A DNA stretch of 64,000 nt from Astrocystis sublimbata (GCA_022453515.1 JAJNNY010000004.1:620001-684000), one strand, 5' to 3'; counted from the first letter of the stretch, positions 34,066-46,108 are shown. Notes: generated from the sequence alone by a model not told the origin. Made by a program: numbers and translations.

Positions 34066-35953
34066 AAACCTACTACATCTGCATCACCTAAACCTACTTG
34101 TCGTGTATCAAAAACCAAAAAAGTTGGGCTAAAAGGCGCATTGATCTGGCGTTTGGGGAACAGATTTTGTTCATATCACGTGCCCATGTAATCTCCTACT
34201 CTCCCCTCCTCTCCTCACCCATCATGTGTACAACGATTGTTTATACTGGCACTACTGATATCCCGAGCGGCGTTATAAACGATGTTATGTACAATAGTCG
34301 GCTGCTGATCTTGGCCGCCGCTCTACTATATAGTGGACGGGAGCATGAAGTGGAAAATCAAGAATCGAATTCAAAAATTACCTTTGATTGTATAGCTTTT
34401 TCGTTGTGATCAAACTCCATACCACCAGCCCTGGAGGCAACTACTCCACGAATTGTCTTTTCCCATCAGTAAGGTCGACAACCTCGGAATCAGTATACTC
34501 CTACTGATCTGAGTACACCCTTACCACTGCTACACTGCTGCCTACACCAAATAGTTACTGCCTGTAGATCGGACCGTAGGTATAGTCAAAGGATTCCAGG
34601 AGTGCCGCGTCAGAGTACACGAATCTAGAACCGTGGTCTATATTGTGCTAGGCAACACATATGATGAGAAAACGAAAACCGAAGCGACAGAATTCCATTA
34701 TAACGTGTCTTGGCGGCATATTACAACACTATTCATTCATTTTGGAGCGGGAGTCGTACGGATGTTCCACGGAGATTCGAAGCCCAACCCTAAGCCAGGA
34801 CATCAACTGCGTGAACGGTCCTTGAATGTTGTACTTTTTCGTCGATTGTTACACACTTACATGATGTCCTGATCTTATCAAGCGTTGTGTCTTCATGCTG
34901 GTGTGCTCTGCTCACTGTCTACAGATGTTTTTTTCGTTCATTTATTTTTCATATTGTAAGGCATTCATTCGGGAAACACTCATGATATCTCCTAGTATTT
35001 TAGGCAGGGCACTTGAAGCGAAATATCTGCATGTAGGTATGTTGTACATGGCTCCTCGGACCCAAGAATACATGATTGTCAGGTCAAATCAAGTGCCCCT
35101 CGCACGCCAAGCCGAAGCGACATCTCACGATCAGTTAGCTAAGCCCCGCCTATTCGTCACCCCACTGACTTCAATTGTGTGCTGTTTTTGCTGGGATCAC
35201 ATATTTGCCATGGGTACCTAAGGCAAGGAAGGCAAAGAGACGCTGTAGCCGCCGAGTGCGCAGGTAAAACTTGAAGCGCTAGGTACTTACGTACCATACC
35301 TGTAGCCTTGTGTATTTGTTCAATGTACCTACCTAGGTAGGTAGGTAGGTCGTTCAGGGTAAGGTTCTTGTGGCATTGCCCAAGACCGCTAAAGACTGCT
35401 GAAGATTCAGTGCACATGTATGCGGCGTGCCCCGCGCAGTGGGTGGTTCCTCGTCGTCAACACAGTGCGCGGTTCGTGACCCCTGCTGGAGGGGTGAGCA
35501 GAGGCAACCGTTTCTCGCCCAGACTCGCCCAAAGGCCGATCTTGTGCCATTACTTCCCCTCCATTGCGACAGTGTGCCCCCCACTAGGTACGCACATCCC
35601 ACCTCCATCCAGCCTGTCAGGCAGGCGGGCAGGTATCTAAGCGTTACCTACCAGCCTTTGGTCTTTAAACCAACCTGACCTCTCTTTCTCCCGCCCGCCC
35701 CTTGCCATTGCGACCTTCACCTACCCAAGCCAAACCCAATCTCCTCCAGATTGTAGACCACGTCAGCGCGGCTCGACTCTACTCGACTATTCCACCCACC
35801 TCTCTGTTCGTTCTGCCTGCTGCCATCCCACCTCGCCTCCCCCTCTTTATACCTAGACCTCCCTTCGTGCGCATTCTCTCGCGTTGGCGCTGACAAGTCC
35901 TCAACACAGCTCCCTCATCCTCCTTTGCCGCTTCACACTAATACACCGCTACC
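34066..35953. other. Long intergenic region between HSP60 and cofilin
   Basis: No gene supported. A GTAG-type run with a central palindrome (ACCTACCTAGGTAGGT) lies at 35327-35350. The last 350 bases are pyrimidine-rich and contain short CACC/CCTC runs, likely the cofilin promoter and leader. Small open frames at 34633-34872 and 34895-35221 have no protein-like features. Confidence 0.5.
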
Positions 35954-36786
35954 ATGGTAAGAATTTGATCCCGCACTTCACCAACACCCATGCTTCTTCG
36001 CTAACTGCGCCCTTTCTATAGTCTCAATCAGGGTTTGTTCCCCGTCCTCTTGTGGCCATCGGTTTCACACGCCTCCCCGCACGCGATCATATGAGCAATA
36101 TCCTGCGCTCGCCTGGCCGACATCACACTTTCTTTCAACATGTGCCATAGGCAGGGCTGACCCGCGCCAACTATCTAGAGCTACCGTCTCGCAGGAATGC
36201 ATCACTGCATTCAACGAACTCAAGCTTGCTAAGAAGCACAAGTACATCATCTTCAAGCTGTCCGACGACAACCGGGAGATCGTCATCGAGGATGCCTCCA
36301 GCGATCCCGACTGGGAGGTCTTCCGAGAGAAGCTAATCAAGGCTACCTCCAAGACCAAGACTGTAAGCAGCGGCTGCGCCAGTCATCTGCCTCCTCTGTT
36401 GCTCACAATCCTGCCAGGGCGCTGTCAGCAAGGGTCCCCGATACGCTGTCTATGACTTCGAATACGACCTCGCTAGTGGAGAGGGTAGCCGGTTAGTCAT
36501 CTTTGTCTGTCCATGGGGATCCTCCGTTCTAACGACCGGCGCAGAAACAAGATCACCTTTATTGCTTGGTCTCCTGATGATGCGGGTGTTATGGTTAGTA
36601 TCCCCGGCCACGAGTCATCATACGCCTCCGAGGCTAACTGTGCTACAGCCCAAGATGGTTTACGCCGCGTCCAAAGAGGGTCTCAAGCGCGCACTCAACG
36701 GTGTAGCAATCGAACTGCAAGCCAACGACGCCGACGACATCGAACATAGCTCAGTGCTGAAGGTTGTCAGCAAGGGCCTGGCCTAA
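35954..36786 (+). CDS. COF1: Cofilin, actin-depolymerising factor
   Basis: Six exons (35954-35956, 36022-36032, 36179-36362, 36418-36491, 36545-36593, 36649-36786) give 152 residues. The first coding exon is only the ATG, and the second is 11 bases (Ser-Gln-Ser-Gly). Together they give MSQSGATVSQECITAFNELK, the expected N-terminus with the regulatory serine region. The single ADF-H domain shows KYIIFKLSDD, YAVYDFEYDL, KITFIAWSPD and the long actin-binding helix MVYAASKEGLKRAL. Cofilin severs and depolymerises actin filaments and is essential in fungi. Five introns in a 459-base coding sequence is dense, but all ends are GT-AG and the frame holds. The family name is certain; the symbol follows the yeast gene. 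Confidence 0.94.
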
Positions 36787-37176
36787 ATATGACCTAAGAT
36801 GAAGCCGAACGCAGATAGCCTATGAATTAGACGGAGAAGATAAAAAGGATCGGCTGGGTAGTCTGGCCTACGAAGCTCACGATATCTCACGCATCCGGGG
36901 AAGCTCTACCGCAAGCCAGTCTGCCGTGGATTTGCAGGGAATGGTGCATTGGAGCCTGTTACAGGAATGGCTCAACGCAAAAACCTCAAGATCTGTCGCT
37001 GAACAATGACGTACTACCTCACTTTCGTCAAACCCAAATTGTGAAGTTCCTGTAGTGTGTGCATCGCGATATGGCCAGTTCATTGTGTCTACCCAATCTC
37101 ACTAGCCTACCTAACGCAGTAAGCTGAGGCCCTGGCAACAAGCTTGGTATATTCACGTTTCGCCTCGTTGTAACAA
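36787..37176. other. Intergenic between convergent cofilin and GET5
   Basis: Only 3' regions of two convergent genes. No coding signal seen. Confidence 0.5.
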
Positions 37177-37983
37177 CTACCCTTTCGACTTCCATGCTTG
37201 CTTGAATGTGTCCGTAAGGTCCGCTGCTAATTGTTCATCACGTATTCGCGCAAGCAAGAAACCGTTGAGGTCGCTCCAGAAATCGTCGGTTTGTAGGACA
37301 TCCGCACCGCTCAAACCCTGGGCGACATCGTGCTGAGCCTCACCCACGGCTTCGCTCGGCGATGTGCTCGTTGCCTCAGTTTGCGCTTCAGGCTTGGGTG
37401 CTGCTGCGGCAGCGGCGGCAGCGGCGGCGGCAGCAGCACCGCCCATGACCATGACTGAGAACTCAATAGTGGTATCGGTGTCGCCCAGCAGGTCTTTCAG
37501 CACTTTACTGTCAGGAACGGGCTTCTTCTTATGTAGGATCTTGATTTTGCCGGCATCAATGCCAGTTTCGGTGGCTACGGAGGTCTTGACGTCGTGTACC
37601 GATGTGTTGAGGGTCTGCGACGAGAGTCGGAGATCGAGCGGCGGGTTGCGTAGCGATTTGACGGTCACGACGATGCTTCGTTCCTGGCCCGGCGCTGCCT
37701 GCGTGCTCTTGCGCTTGCTCATGGGCTTCGACGTCTTGGGCAGGATGTACTATGCACATGAGCAGTTTCGTCGGTCAATGCCATTTCTTTCGCGGCCGCT
37801 TCTCCATGCTTGAGTAGTAATGAAAAGAAAAGAGTATTAAAGAAACGGGGAGAGGAATGATAGGTCACATACAGCGCTGCGTGCTTGGTATGTCTTGGGA
37901 TCCTCGACATGGTCTGGCGAAACCCTCTGGGGTCGACCGTCCAGCGTGGCCAGGAACGATCTGGCGAAGGTGACTTCTGTCAT
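37177..37983 (-). CDS. GET5: GET5/MDY2-like ubiquitin-like protein of the tail-anchor pathway
   Basis: Two exons (37873-37983 and 37177-37749) give 227 residues. The N-terminus (MTEVTFARSFLATLDGRP, then YILPKTSKPMSKRKS) is the likely Get4-binding segment. A ubiquitin-like domain follows (about residues 61-140: SIVVTVKSLRNPPLDLRL, KIKILHKKKPVPDSKVL). Next comes a pure alanine run of 13 residues encoded by GCX codons at about 37398-37440, and an acidic Thr/Ser linker. The C-terminal helix (FWSDLNGFLLARIRDEQLA) fits the Get5 homodimer domain. Get4-Get5 hands tail-anchored membrane proteins from Sgt2 to Get3 for insertion into the ER. The assignment rests on motif order and overall length, so it is good but not certain. 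Confidence 0.82.
37398..37440. repeat. Alanine-codon (GCN) repeat inside GET5
   Basis: A run of GCX codons on the minus strand encodes 13 consecutive alanines between the ubiquitin-like domain and the C-terminal dimer helix. It uses mixed alanine codons, so it is not a perfect trinucleotide repeat. Confidence 0.75.
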
Positions 37984-38469
37984 GGTTGCTAAGAGTTGCG
38001 GGGGAGGACTAAACGACGATGCGATTGGTGTATAGATAGGGTATATCGGTGTATGGATGTGTATGTAGGAGTTGAGGAGTTGAGGTAGCAGGTATGGCCG
38101 TGCGCTGATCTGACGACAATACAAGATCTGGAGGGTGATGATGCGGTACAGGCGAGACAGGCTTACAGCAGGCGGGACTTAGATAACCCCACCCTGTGGC
38201 TGGAGCTCCCGCGCTGGTCGAGCTGGTAAGCCCCACGGTTAGCGTCAGCAGGCAATCTAGCTCGTTTGGTGTCCCTGAGATCCGTCTCTAGTATGGTGGG
38301 GCTAAGCTTCTTATCATCTTATCTATGTGGATCTCCATCAAAAAAGTCGCTGGACTAAATCCCCATCAGGAAGCTGAAGTAACATCCTCTTTGCGACCGT
38401 TCCCAGATTTTATATGCCGAATACGCAACGTGAATTCACCACAATCTCCCCTTCGCGTCAAGCTACACG
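37984..38469. other. Divergent promoter of GET5 and NOP2
   Basis: No gene seen. Short leaders of both flanking genes. It contains TATGTGTATGGATGTGTATG-like TG-rich sequence near 38040-38070. Confidence 0.5.
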
Positions 38470-41400
38470 ATGGGTACTGGAAACCGACTCAAGCATCAGG
38501 GTGTACCTGAACCCCTTTCCGACGCGCATTATGCGAAACTGAAGCGCAAAGCTGGTCTTCCCACCGACGACGTGCCAGAGTTCAAGAAGCAGAAGGCGCA
38601 AAACGGCAAGCCAAGGAACAAGCCAAACACCAAGCCAGCTGGGAAAGCGAACACCAAGGCAAATGGCAAGCCCAATGGAAGAACCAATGCGACGAAACCG
38701 GCGCCGGCTGTGCCTGCCAAGAATGGCAAAGTCGTTAAGCCGTTGAACAAGAAGGCCAGAGCCGAACCCGAACTCGACCTCGACGATATGAGCGATGGAA
38801 TCGGTGGCGGGTTCAGCGACGGCGAAGACATGTCTGATTTGGACGACGAAGAGGGCCTGCCCGACGACTTCCTCGGATCCGATGATTCTGTCTACGACTC
38901 GGGTGGTGAGGAGGAGCGCAAGGCCATGTTCTCCGAGGACGATGACGATTCCGACGGAGACGCTGAGGAGAGGCTGACGGCCGCCAACATTGTTGGTCTT
39001 TCCCGCAAGCTGGACCAGGAGAAAGCTGAAGAGGAAGCCGCCGCCGAAGCCGAACTTCAAGAGACCCTACAAACCAACTTCGATCCGCTCGTGCTGGATG
39101 GGGACGAAGAGACGCAGAATAAGAACCTCTTGGCGCCGGACTTGCAGCTTCTGCGACAGAGACTATCCGATACGGTCCGTGTCCTTGAGGACTTCGCAAC
39201 TCTTGCAGAGCCTGGCACTTCACGTTCCGACTACACGAAAAGGCTGTTGGAAGACATTATGGTGTACTACGGCTATAGCGAATTCCTCGGTGAGTCTTGA
39301 GACTACGGCATCGCAAATTCAGTTGTTAAGCTAACCCAAACTCTTATAGCGGAAAAACTATTGAACCTTTTCCCGCCGAGAGAGGCCCTGGCGTTTTTCG
39401 ATGCCAACGAGACACCGCGCCCTATTGTTATAAGAACAAACACCTTACGAACAAGCAGAAGAGAACTCGCGTCTGCTCTCATCAACAGGGGTTGCGTAGT
39501 TGAGCCAGTGGGTTCATGGTCAAAGGTTAGTATATCTGACAGCAATGGCAACTTCACTTCCACAAACAAGGTAGACGCTAACTCTCTTTCTCTAACAGGT
39601 CGGCCTGCAAGTAAGTTAACTAACTATTTACCGCCTTGTTGCCGACTAAAAGTCTCTTATGATCTGACTATCAATCAAATAGATTTTCGAAGCGAGCGTC
39701 CCCCTGGGAGCGACACCGGAATATTTAAGTGGCCACTATATTTTGCAAGCCGCATCGAGTTTTCTGCCTTGTATGGCTCTTGCACCTCAAAAGGGTGAGC
39801 GTATCCTGGATATGTCTGCAGCGCCAGGCGGCAAGACGACCTTCTGCGCTCAGCTCATGGCAAACACGGGCTGCATTTTTGCCAACGTAAGGGGAATAGC
39901 CACTTTCAGCATTGCCGTCTGTAGTTAACACGATTCAGGATCCCTCGAAAACCCGATCACGCGGTTTAATAGGAAACGTCCACAGACTTGGAGTCCGGAA
40001 CGGTAAGCTATCTCACATGCTGCTTGTATTGAAACGCCACATGCTAATACGTTTTGTCAGTCATCGTCTGCAATTACGATGCTGTAAGTCACAGTCTTCT
40101 CACAATTAAATCCTCGAGGCACATGATCGCGTGCTTCTTTCGTATCGTGGTATTCATCTACTAATACGGAACAGAGAGATTTCCCCAAGGTGATGGGAGG
40201 CTTTGACAGGGTTTTACTTGGTACGTACATTCTATATTTACTTCATCTTCTGGTATCATGTGGGCGAAGCGAAGCAAGCCTTCATTGTGTCACTTCTGGT
40301 TCCTGTTGCATTCATGTGCTATTTCACAACCTTTAATCAGGATGCTAATGTTGAACCATATAGATGCACCATGCACTGGAACAGGTGGTAAGTATCCGCT
40401 TGATACTACTCAACCGTAGATGTTCCAGAGTCGTTGCAACTGACACGTCACAGTCATCGCGAAAGACCCGTCAATCAAGACAAACAAAACTGAAAAAGAC
40501 TTCATCACGATACCCCATACCCAAAAACAACTCCTCCTTGGTGCGATCGATTCTGTCAACCATGCTGGGACTGGCGGCTATGTGGTGAGTAATATCAACG
40601 AGTCTGTTTCTTATGTCGCTCATTTGCAACTTGGTATCTCCATAATCGCTGTCGAGGAAAATGCTTACGTCTGGTGTCAATCAGGTTTATTCTACATGTA
40701 GCGTGAGTGTCGAAGAGAACGAACAGGGTATGTCAACCGTTTAGTGAACAAGAGTTGAAGTTTACTGACCTCTTGTAGTTGTACAATATGCGTTGAAGAA
40801 ACGGGTAAGACGTCTGATATCTCAGCCTGCGATCTTGAAGAGGTAAACAGTGGACGCTAACTTGAGCAATCATAGCCAAACGTTCGTTTGGTTTCCACTG
40901 AGCTCCCATTCGGCAAAGAGGGATTCACTGCATATCAAGGGAAAAACTTCGAGTAAGTCCGATCTGCATATGAATATCTCGATAAAAGAGGTCACTTCCT
41001 CTGGGGGGGAATGAATCAATTCTTGTTACTAGAGAACACTTGCTAACTTCCGATTAATTATAGCAAGAGCTTAAGCCTAACGCGCCGCTTCGTAAGTTTG
41101 AAGCATGACCAATGCCACAGAACACATTTACTAACAACTGCAGTACCCGCACACTCTGAACTTGGATGGCTTGTGAGTTATTTGATATCTCGAATTATTG
41201 TTATTGTTAGCTAATTTTGTGTGAAGCTATGTTGCCAAGTTCCACAAGATTGGACCAACGCCGGCGAATTTGGTTAGTGACAGGTCTGAGTCTAAGCCAA
41301 GACAAGATGATGTCATCGACAAGACCCCTATTGTGGACGAAGACGCCAAGGCAGCGGAAGGGGATGAGTTTGGTGGCTTCGATGACGAGCAAGATGCCGA

Positions 41401-41566
41401 ATATATCGAGCGCGCAAAGCGAAATGCTATGCGGAAACGAGGGCTTGATCCCAAGGCTTTGGATAAACCAAAGGTCCAGGACAAAGCCAAAAGCGACAGC
41501 TCGGACACAAAACCCAAGGCCAAGCCCGCGAAGGTTGGCAAGAAAAAGACGAACAGTAAAGCATAG
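38470..41566 (+). CDS. NOP2: 25S rRNA m5C methyltransferase NOP2, 15 exons
   Basis: Fifteen exons (38470-39289, 39350-39525, 39599-39610, 39683-39886, 39939-40002, 40061-40083, 40175-40220, 40364-40387, 40454-40584, 40685-40727, 40779-40804, 40876-40952, 41064-41091, 41144-41172, 41227-41566) join in frame to 680 residues. The first 270 residues are basic then very acidic (EEERKAMFSEDDDDSDGD), as in other NOP2 proteins. The Rossmann methyltransferase core shows SAM motif I DMSAAPGGKTT (from D379), DAPCTGTG with Cys452 and YSTCSVSVEENE with Cys505, the two conserved cysteines of RNA m5C enzymes. The Lys-rich tail is expected. NOP2 methylates a 25S rRNA cytosine and is needed for 60S ribosome assembly in the nucleolus. 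Six exons of 30 bases or less (one 12, VGLQ) make this gene unusually fragmented. Confidence 0.9.
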
Positions 41567-41810
41567 ATACCTGGTTGGAATTGAACAGGGGGCTTTAGCT
41601 CAACAACGGATCATATTTAACGTGGGTACACTTAATAAATCAGCCGCACCTGAGCCATTTGGCGCTTGGCGCTTGGACATACCCCTCCCCCAAAATCTTC
41701 GCTAGATGGCTGGTAAAAGATCCGGGAAGAGCGTCTCGCAGTCCAAAGTGAAGAGTAGCTCGTGAGAAGCTGGTCTGTGACCGGAGTCTTTATAACAAGA
41801 GATAATCACC

Positions 41811-44129
41811 ATGGTTGCATCTGGCCTGTGCGACTTCTGTAACTCGATTGACTGGGAGCAAATACTGACAGGCGTTTTCAATCCACAATCGGCTAAGCTA
41901 GAACAGGCACAACTTAGATGTGGCGAACATAACCTCGGGGCTATTAGGTCAAATCAGGATACCTGTATATTGTGTGGCCTCATCAGCGACGCATCTCGAT
42001 CTCTAAAGCCGTTATGGCCCATTGCAGAATTCCTCAACTCCCCCGAACGCATCAGCTGTGCAATTTTCAACAGGCGTAACCGCCTGGGTGATGGTGCCCT
42101 GACCAGTGGCATCTCCCAAACACAGTTTTTCTTAGATCAGTTTTCCGCCGAGCTCAACCCGGGTTTCTCGTCCATCAATCTCAAGAAGCAGGAATTTCTC
42201 GATTCTCTCAGTGCGCGCGGCATCTCTCTCGATAGCCTCGTGTCCACGAGGAGCGGACTGCCTAGAAATGATAGCCTGAGTTGCGTCTTGGTTCTAGCTG
42301 GCCTGGCGCCTGTCCCACCCACTTCGCAAACTTTCCTACATTTACACCCCTGCCGGTATCCTCTGCCTACTGTCGAGGACTATGTTGGTGATGAGGGCCC
42401 CTTTACGGCGTTTCCTACTGGTCGCATAGTCACGCCAGAGGTGAATATTCGACTGCTGAGGAAATGGCTCACCACTTGCCTCCAAACCCACGGTTTGGCA
42501 TGTGAGACTCCTCCATGGCTAGCACCAAGGATTGCTTGGCCGCGTAATCTTCGCCTCGTCGATGTGGTGCAGCGCTGCATCGTTGCTGCTCCGACCGCTT
42601 GCCCCTACTTCACACTAAGCTATGTATGGGGTCCAGAACAAGAGGAGCTGCTTCACACTACCTTACAAAACATAACGGATCTTCAGACTCCAGGTGCCCT
42701 CAACTCGCACGGGCTCCCAAAAACAATCGAAGACGCGTTCTTGCTTACGACCGAGATGGGCGTTAGGTACCTCTGGATTGACAGGCTGTGCGTGATCCAA
42801 GACTCAGACGCCGACAAGGCGATCCAAATCCCGCAGATGGATCTTGTGTACTCCAGCGCATGCATGACCATCGTAGCCGCCAGCGGGACAGCTAAGGACG
42901 GATTAGCAGGCGTCAACGGCACGCCGCGGAGCATCAGCCAGCGCATGGCTCGCGTGGCCGAGAATCTAAGCGTCATGGACGTCCTGCGACTTGACAGAGC
43001 ATACGAAACTTCTGCATGGCGAACGCGCGGCTGGACGTTCCAGGAAGGACTCTGCTCGCGGCGCACACTGGTGATCGCAAAAGACCAGGTCTTCTGGTCG
43101 TGCCAGGCGACGCGGTGCTGCGAGACCATCGCCTTTGAAGAGTTCCCGACCACCGTAAAGCCAGGAGACAATGTATTTTCTGTGCTCTCGGGCCACCGCG
43201 TCTTTGAAGAGTTCGGCGGCCAAAACTTCGTCTACGGGGAACTGGGCTCAATGGTGGCGGCGTATAACAAGCGGCACTTGAGCGTGCAGGGCGATGTCCT
43301 GAATGCGTTTACAGGCGTGTTGAGGCGCGTTTCGGTGAATTCGGGACACGATTTCTACTGGGGACACTCCGTGTCTTGCATGTTTGATCTGTCGCTGGCG
43401 TGGTTGAATATTGTGTGGTGCTATGATGCCGACCTCTTCGAGCATAAAGTCCCTATCCGACGACGGGGAATACATCGCTTGTATGCTGGGGACGGGTCGA
43501 GCTACGACGTCCCGTTCCCGAGCTGGTCTTGGCTCGGCTGGATGCATCTCGAGGGTATCACGCGAGTCATTCCCAAGCAGGTCAATATCACCCCTGAACT
43601 GAATTTAATGAAACTCGACATCCACGGCAAAGCAGCGCCGCTCCGCTCCTCGACATCGGAAGAGCTCGAAAGCCTGCACCCGGTCAACATGTACGACATC
43701 ACCCCCTCAACCTCTGCGTCTTGGAAACAAGATACCGCCATCCCGCCGCATCTCTTGCATCCTGGTGACGGCCACGAGTTCCGAGACTCGGGACGTCTGC
43801 TCTTCTGGACAAGCCATGCAGAGCTGGAGACACGGGATGGCAAAATTTACAGCTCGTCAGTTTCGTCTAGCGGAGAGATTGGCGACCTCCTTCCCCTTTG
43901 GCCCCACCAGACTGCAAAGCCAAACGGCAAGCGAAGCTTCATCGTCGTCTCGCGCAAGCTAGACGATTTCCGCTTCACCAACGTCCGCGCGGAGAGAAAG
44001 CTGTATGTATTGCTGGTGGAGTGGCTGGACCTTGAGAACCATGTCGCCGAGAGAGTCTGCACTGCGGAGGTGGACGAGGAAGCTTGGGTCGGAGAAACCA
44101 GGGAGTGGATTTTGGTTACATTGACGTGA
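41811..44129 (+). CDS. HET-domain (heterokaryon incompatibility) protein
   Basis: A single exon of 772 residues starting at ACC-ATG-GTT, a good context. The HET domain spans about residues 265-420. Its three motifs are clear: YFTLSYVWG, WIDRLCVIQD (near residue 321) and WRTRGWTFQE (near residue 402), with LPKTIEDA between the first two. The N-terminus (CDFCNSIDWEQIL) and a CILCGLISDA motif have paired cysteines that may bind metal. The C-terminal 350 residues contain VPFPSWSWLGW, found in many HET proteins. HET proteins are TIR-like cell-death effectors in fungal non-self recognition. No NACHT/WD or ankyrin partner domain is attached, so what it responds to is unknown. Confidence 0.92.
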   Translation: MVASGLCDFCNSIDWEQILTGVFNPQSAKLEQAQLRCGEHNLGAIRSNQDTCILCGLISDASRSLKPLWPIAEFLNSPERISCAIFNRRNRLGDGALTSGISQTQFFLDQFSAELNPGFSSINLKKQEFLDSLSARGISLDSLVSTRSGLPRNDSLSCVLVLAGLAPVPPTSQTFLHLHPCRYPLPTVEDYVGDEGPFTAFPTGRIVTPEVNIRLLRKWLTTCLQTHGLACETPPWLAPRIAWPRNLRLVDVVQRCIVAAPTACPYFTLSYVWGPEQEELLHTTLQNITDLQTPGALNSHGLPKTIEDAFLLTTEMGVRYLWIDRLCVIQDSDADKAIQIPQMDLVYSSACMTIVAASGTAKDGLAGVNGTPRSISQRMARVAENLSVMDVLRLDRAYETSAWRTRGWTFQEGLCSRRTLVIAKDQVFWSCQATRCCETIAFEEFPTTVKPGDNVFSVLSGHRVFEEFGGQNFVYGELGSMVAAYNKRHLSVQGDVLNAFTGVLRRVSVNSGHDFYWGHSVSCMFDLSLAWLNIVWCYDADLFEHKVPIRRRGIHRLYAGDGSSYDVPFPSWSWLGWMHLEGITRVIPKQVNITPELNLMKLDIHGKAAPLRSSTSEELESLHPVNMYDITPSTSASWKQDTAIPPHLLHPGDGHEFRDSGRLLFWTSHAELETRDGKIYSSSVSSSGEIGDLLPLWPHQTAKPNGKRSFIVVSRKLDDFRFTNVRAERKLYVLLVEWLDLENHVAERVCTAEVDEEAWVGETREWILVTLT

Positions 44130-44728
44130 TTGATTTCTTGCTTGGTATTGCTGTGACCTTGCTACTCTTCTGTTGTGGCGCTGTCCAGTCCTTTATGAGA
44201 CTTGTTCACGGCAGTGTCTAAAACATGCGTCGGCGAATACTACTCTCGGGGAACACTGTTTGTCGCAGTAGCCCCTAACCCACCTAGCTCAATTGAAGAT
44301 AAAGTGAGACTGTCGCTCAACATTTTAAAACATGGGGTATTACTAATCTGCAGCATCAGCGCACCCGACGTAAGTGGCCCGACTCAGAGCTGTGTCCCGG
44401 GGAGGCGACGCATATCATTGCAGCGTTTTCAGCTTAGTAGGGACAGCCATGGTCTTGACCGGTTCCCCATTAGAATATATTGCATGCTGTATTGTCGTAA
44501 TCATGCAACATGCGGAGAATTTATCGAAGGACCCGAGTATGGCATAATCGAAGCAAGTCACCCAAGGGCAACTTTACGCGTATGCAATTGAGGTATAAAA
44601 ACGCCATTGGCCTTGAAGATCTTTATTCTGCCCATCAGCTCTAGAACCCACACGTAACAGTCTATACCCTGGATTTGTGTTCACTTCTAAGTTTCAATTC
44701 AACGGAAACTATTACTCTCATCTCGAAA
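44130..44728. other. Intergenic between HET gene and lipase gene
   Basis: No gene supported. The open frame 44202-44591 begins at a TTG codon and has no known motif. It probably lies in the HET 3' region and the lipase promoter. Confidence 0.45.
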
Positions 44729-46108
44729 ATGTCAGACCAATTCGACTATGACCTATTCCAACAAATCTTCTGCCTCTCTATGGCCACAGGTATAGTTTCA
44801 GACCAACAAGGACCTGAGGCCGTGCTTCAAAATGCCATGAAGAAATCCTTGACCAAGGCTCTGCCAAAACTGCCTGGCAAGTGGTCGATCTCTTGGGGGC
44901 CGCGGATCCTCAAGGAGAAGAACAAGGAATCGGAAAAAGGAGGACCGGACAACGTCTGGTTTGCGGCTGTCGAGGAAACGCAGCGAATATGTGTCGTTGC
45001 TATCGCCGGGACAGCTTCGAATTCCGTATGTATTCCCCACAGTCATTCATTTCCCTATCTAGCATGTCTCGGCGTGAAGGATATCTGTACTCCTGATACT
45101 GCAAGCCCCCATTTATGAGCAAATTTCTTTGATGTACAATGAATGCAGTGACTGACTCCAACGATTGCAGTGGGCAGATATTTATCAAGACTTTGACGTC
45201 TGGGCGGTTGTCAACTTCGATGAATGGGTCCAGCAATGGTCTTCTGCAGGAATTCCTCGGCCAGAATCCTCAAAGCCAGACGCAGACAGCAGTGCTTCGC
45301 TTCCCTGGTGTGCCAAAGGAGCCTGTGTTGGCGTGTGGAACGTGTTGAGCAATGTCAGCACAGAACCAGGCGAGGACACTCGCATCGATCAGTACTTGCA
45401 ATCCTTGCCTCGTGACTACACCATCGTCGTCACTGGTCATAGTCTTGGAGGAGCTCTTGCTCCAGTTGCTGCCTTGGGTCTGGCTAGATCGCAATTGACT
45501 TCTCATGAAATCAAGGTTCTGCCGGTGAGTAAGATCCAGATTAGATTATGCATCTCTTGTGCTCCCGAGTACAGCAGTTTAGTCAGTGTTTAGCGCACTG
45601 GATGCCTGCTACGCATGCTATTAGAGACGATAACTGACTGCAGGTGCTATAGTCCGCCGGAGTGTCGCCCGGAAATGAAGTGCTTGCTATGCAGTTTGCG
45701 TCCGAGTTCCCACACGATCGCCAGGGTCCCAAAAGCTACGAGGTGTTCAACGTGGACTACCACAACATCTTCGACATTGTTCCCCAGGCCTGGTCTGTAG
45801 ACCCGATCGACGACAGGAACCTGAACAACATCCTAGGCAGAATCCTCCACTGCGACAATGAGTTCAGGTCTACGGTCGAATTCTATGTGAATATAGCCTT
45901 TGGGCTGTCCAAGTCGTCTCAAATACGATATACGCCGCTTCCAGGGCAGAGTTTTGCCGGGCCGCCACCGCCTACCATGATCAAAAACTGGGATCAGGTG
46001 AAGGAAGTCTTGAGCACCGAGCATGTCCTTGCCTATTGGGATGAAACAGATATTAATGAGTTCATGAGACTGTTCGATAACAGTTTCAAAGGGCATGTCC
46101 AGTCTTGA
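44729..46108 (+). CDS. Class 3 (triacylglycerol-type) lipase, intracellular
   Basis: Three exons (44729-45025, 45171-45524, 45653-46108) give 368 residues. The ATG of MSDQFDYDLF was chosen because frames upstream begin at an unlikely codon and add no motif. The lipase motif GHSLGGALAPVAALGLARS holds the nucleophile Ser190, preceded by YTIVVT as the strand before the elbow. ICVVAIAGTASNS (oxyanion region) and VFNVDYHNIFDIVPQAW (Asp region) fit the class 3 fold. There is no signal peptide, unlike secreted fungal lipases, so it may act in the cytosol. Its target could be a lipid or another ester. It is transcribed in the same direction as the upstream HET gene, with about 600 bases between, so they are not one transcript. 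Confidence 0.88.

Noticed and set aside
44202..44591. 129-residue open frame between HET and lipase genes
   Set aside because: Begins at a TTG codon; no motif, and the sequence looks like 3' and promoter DNA.
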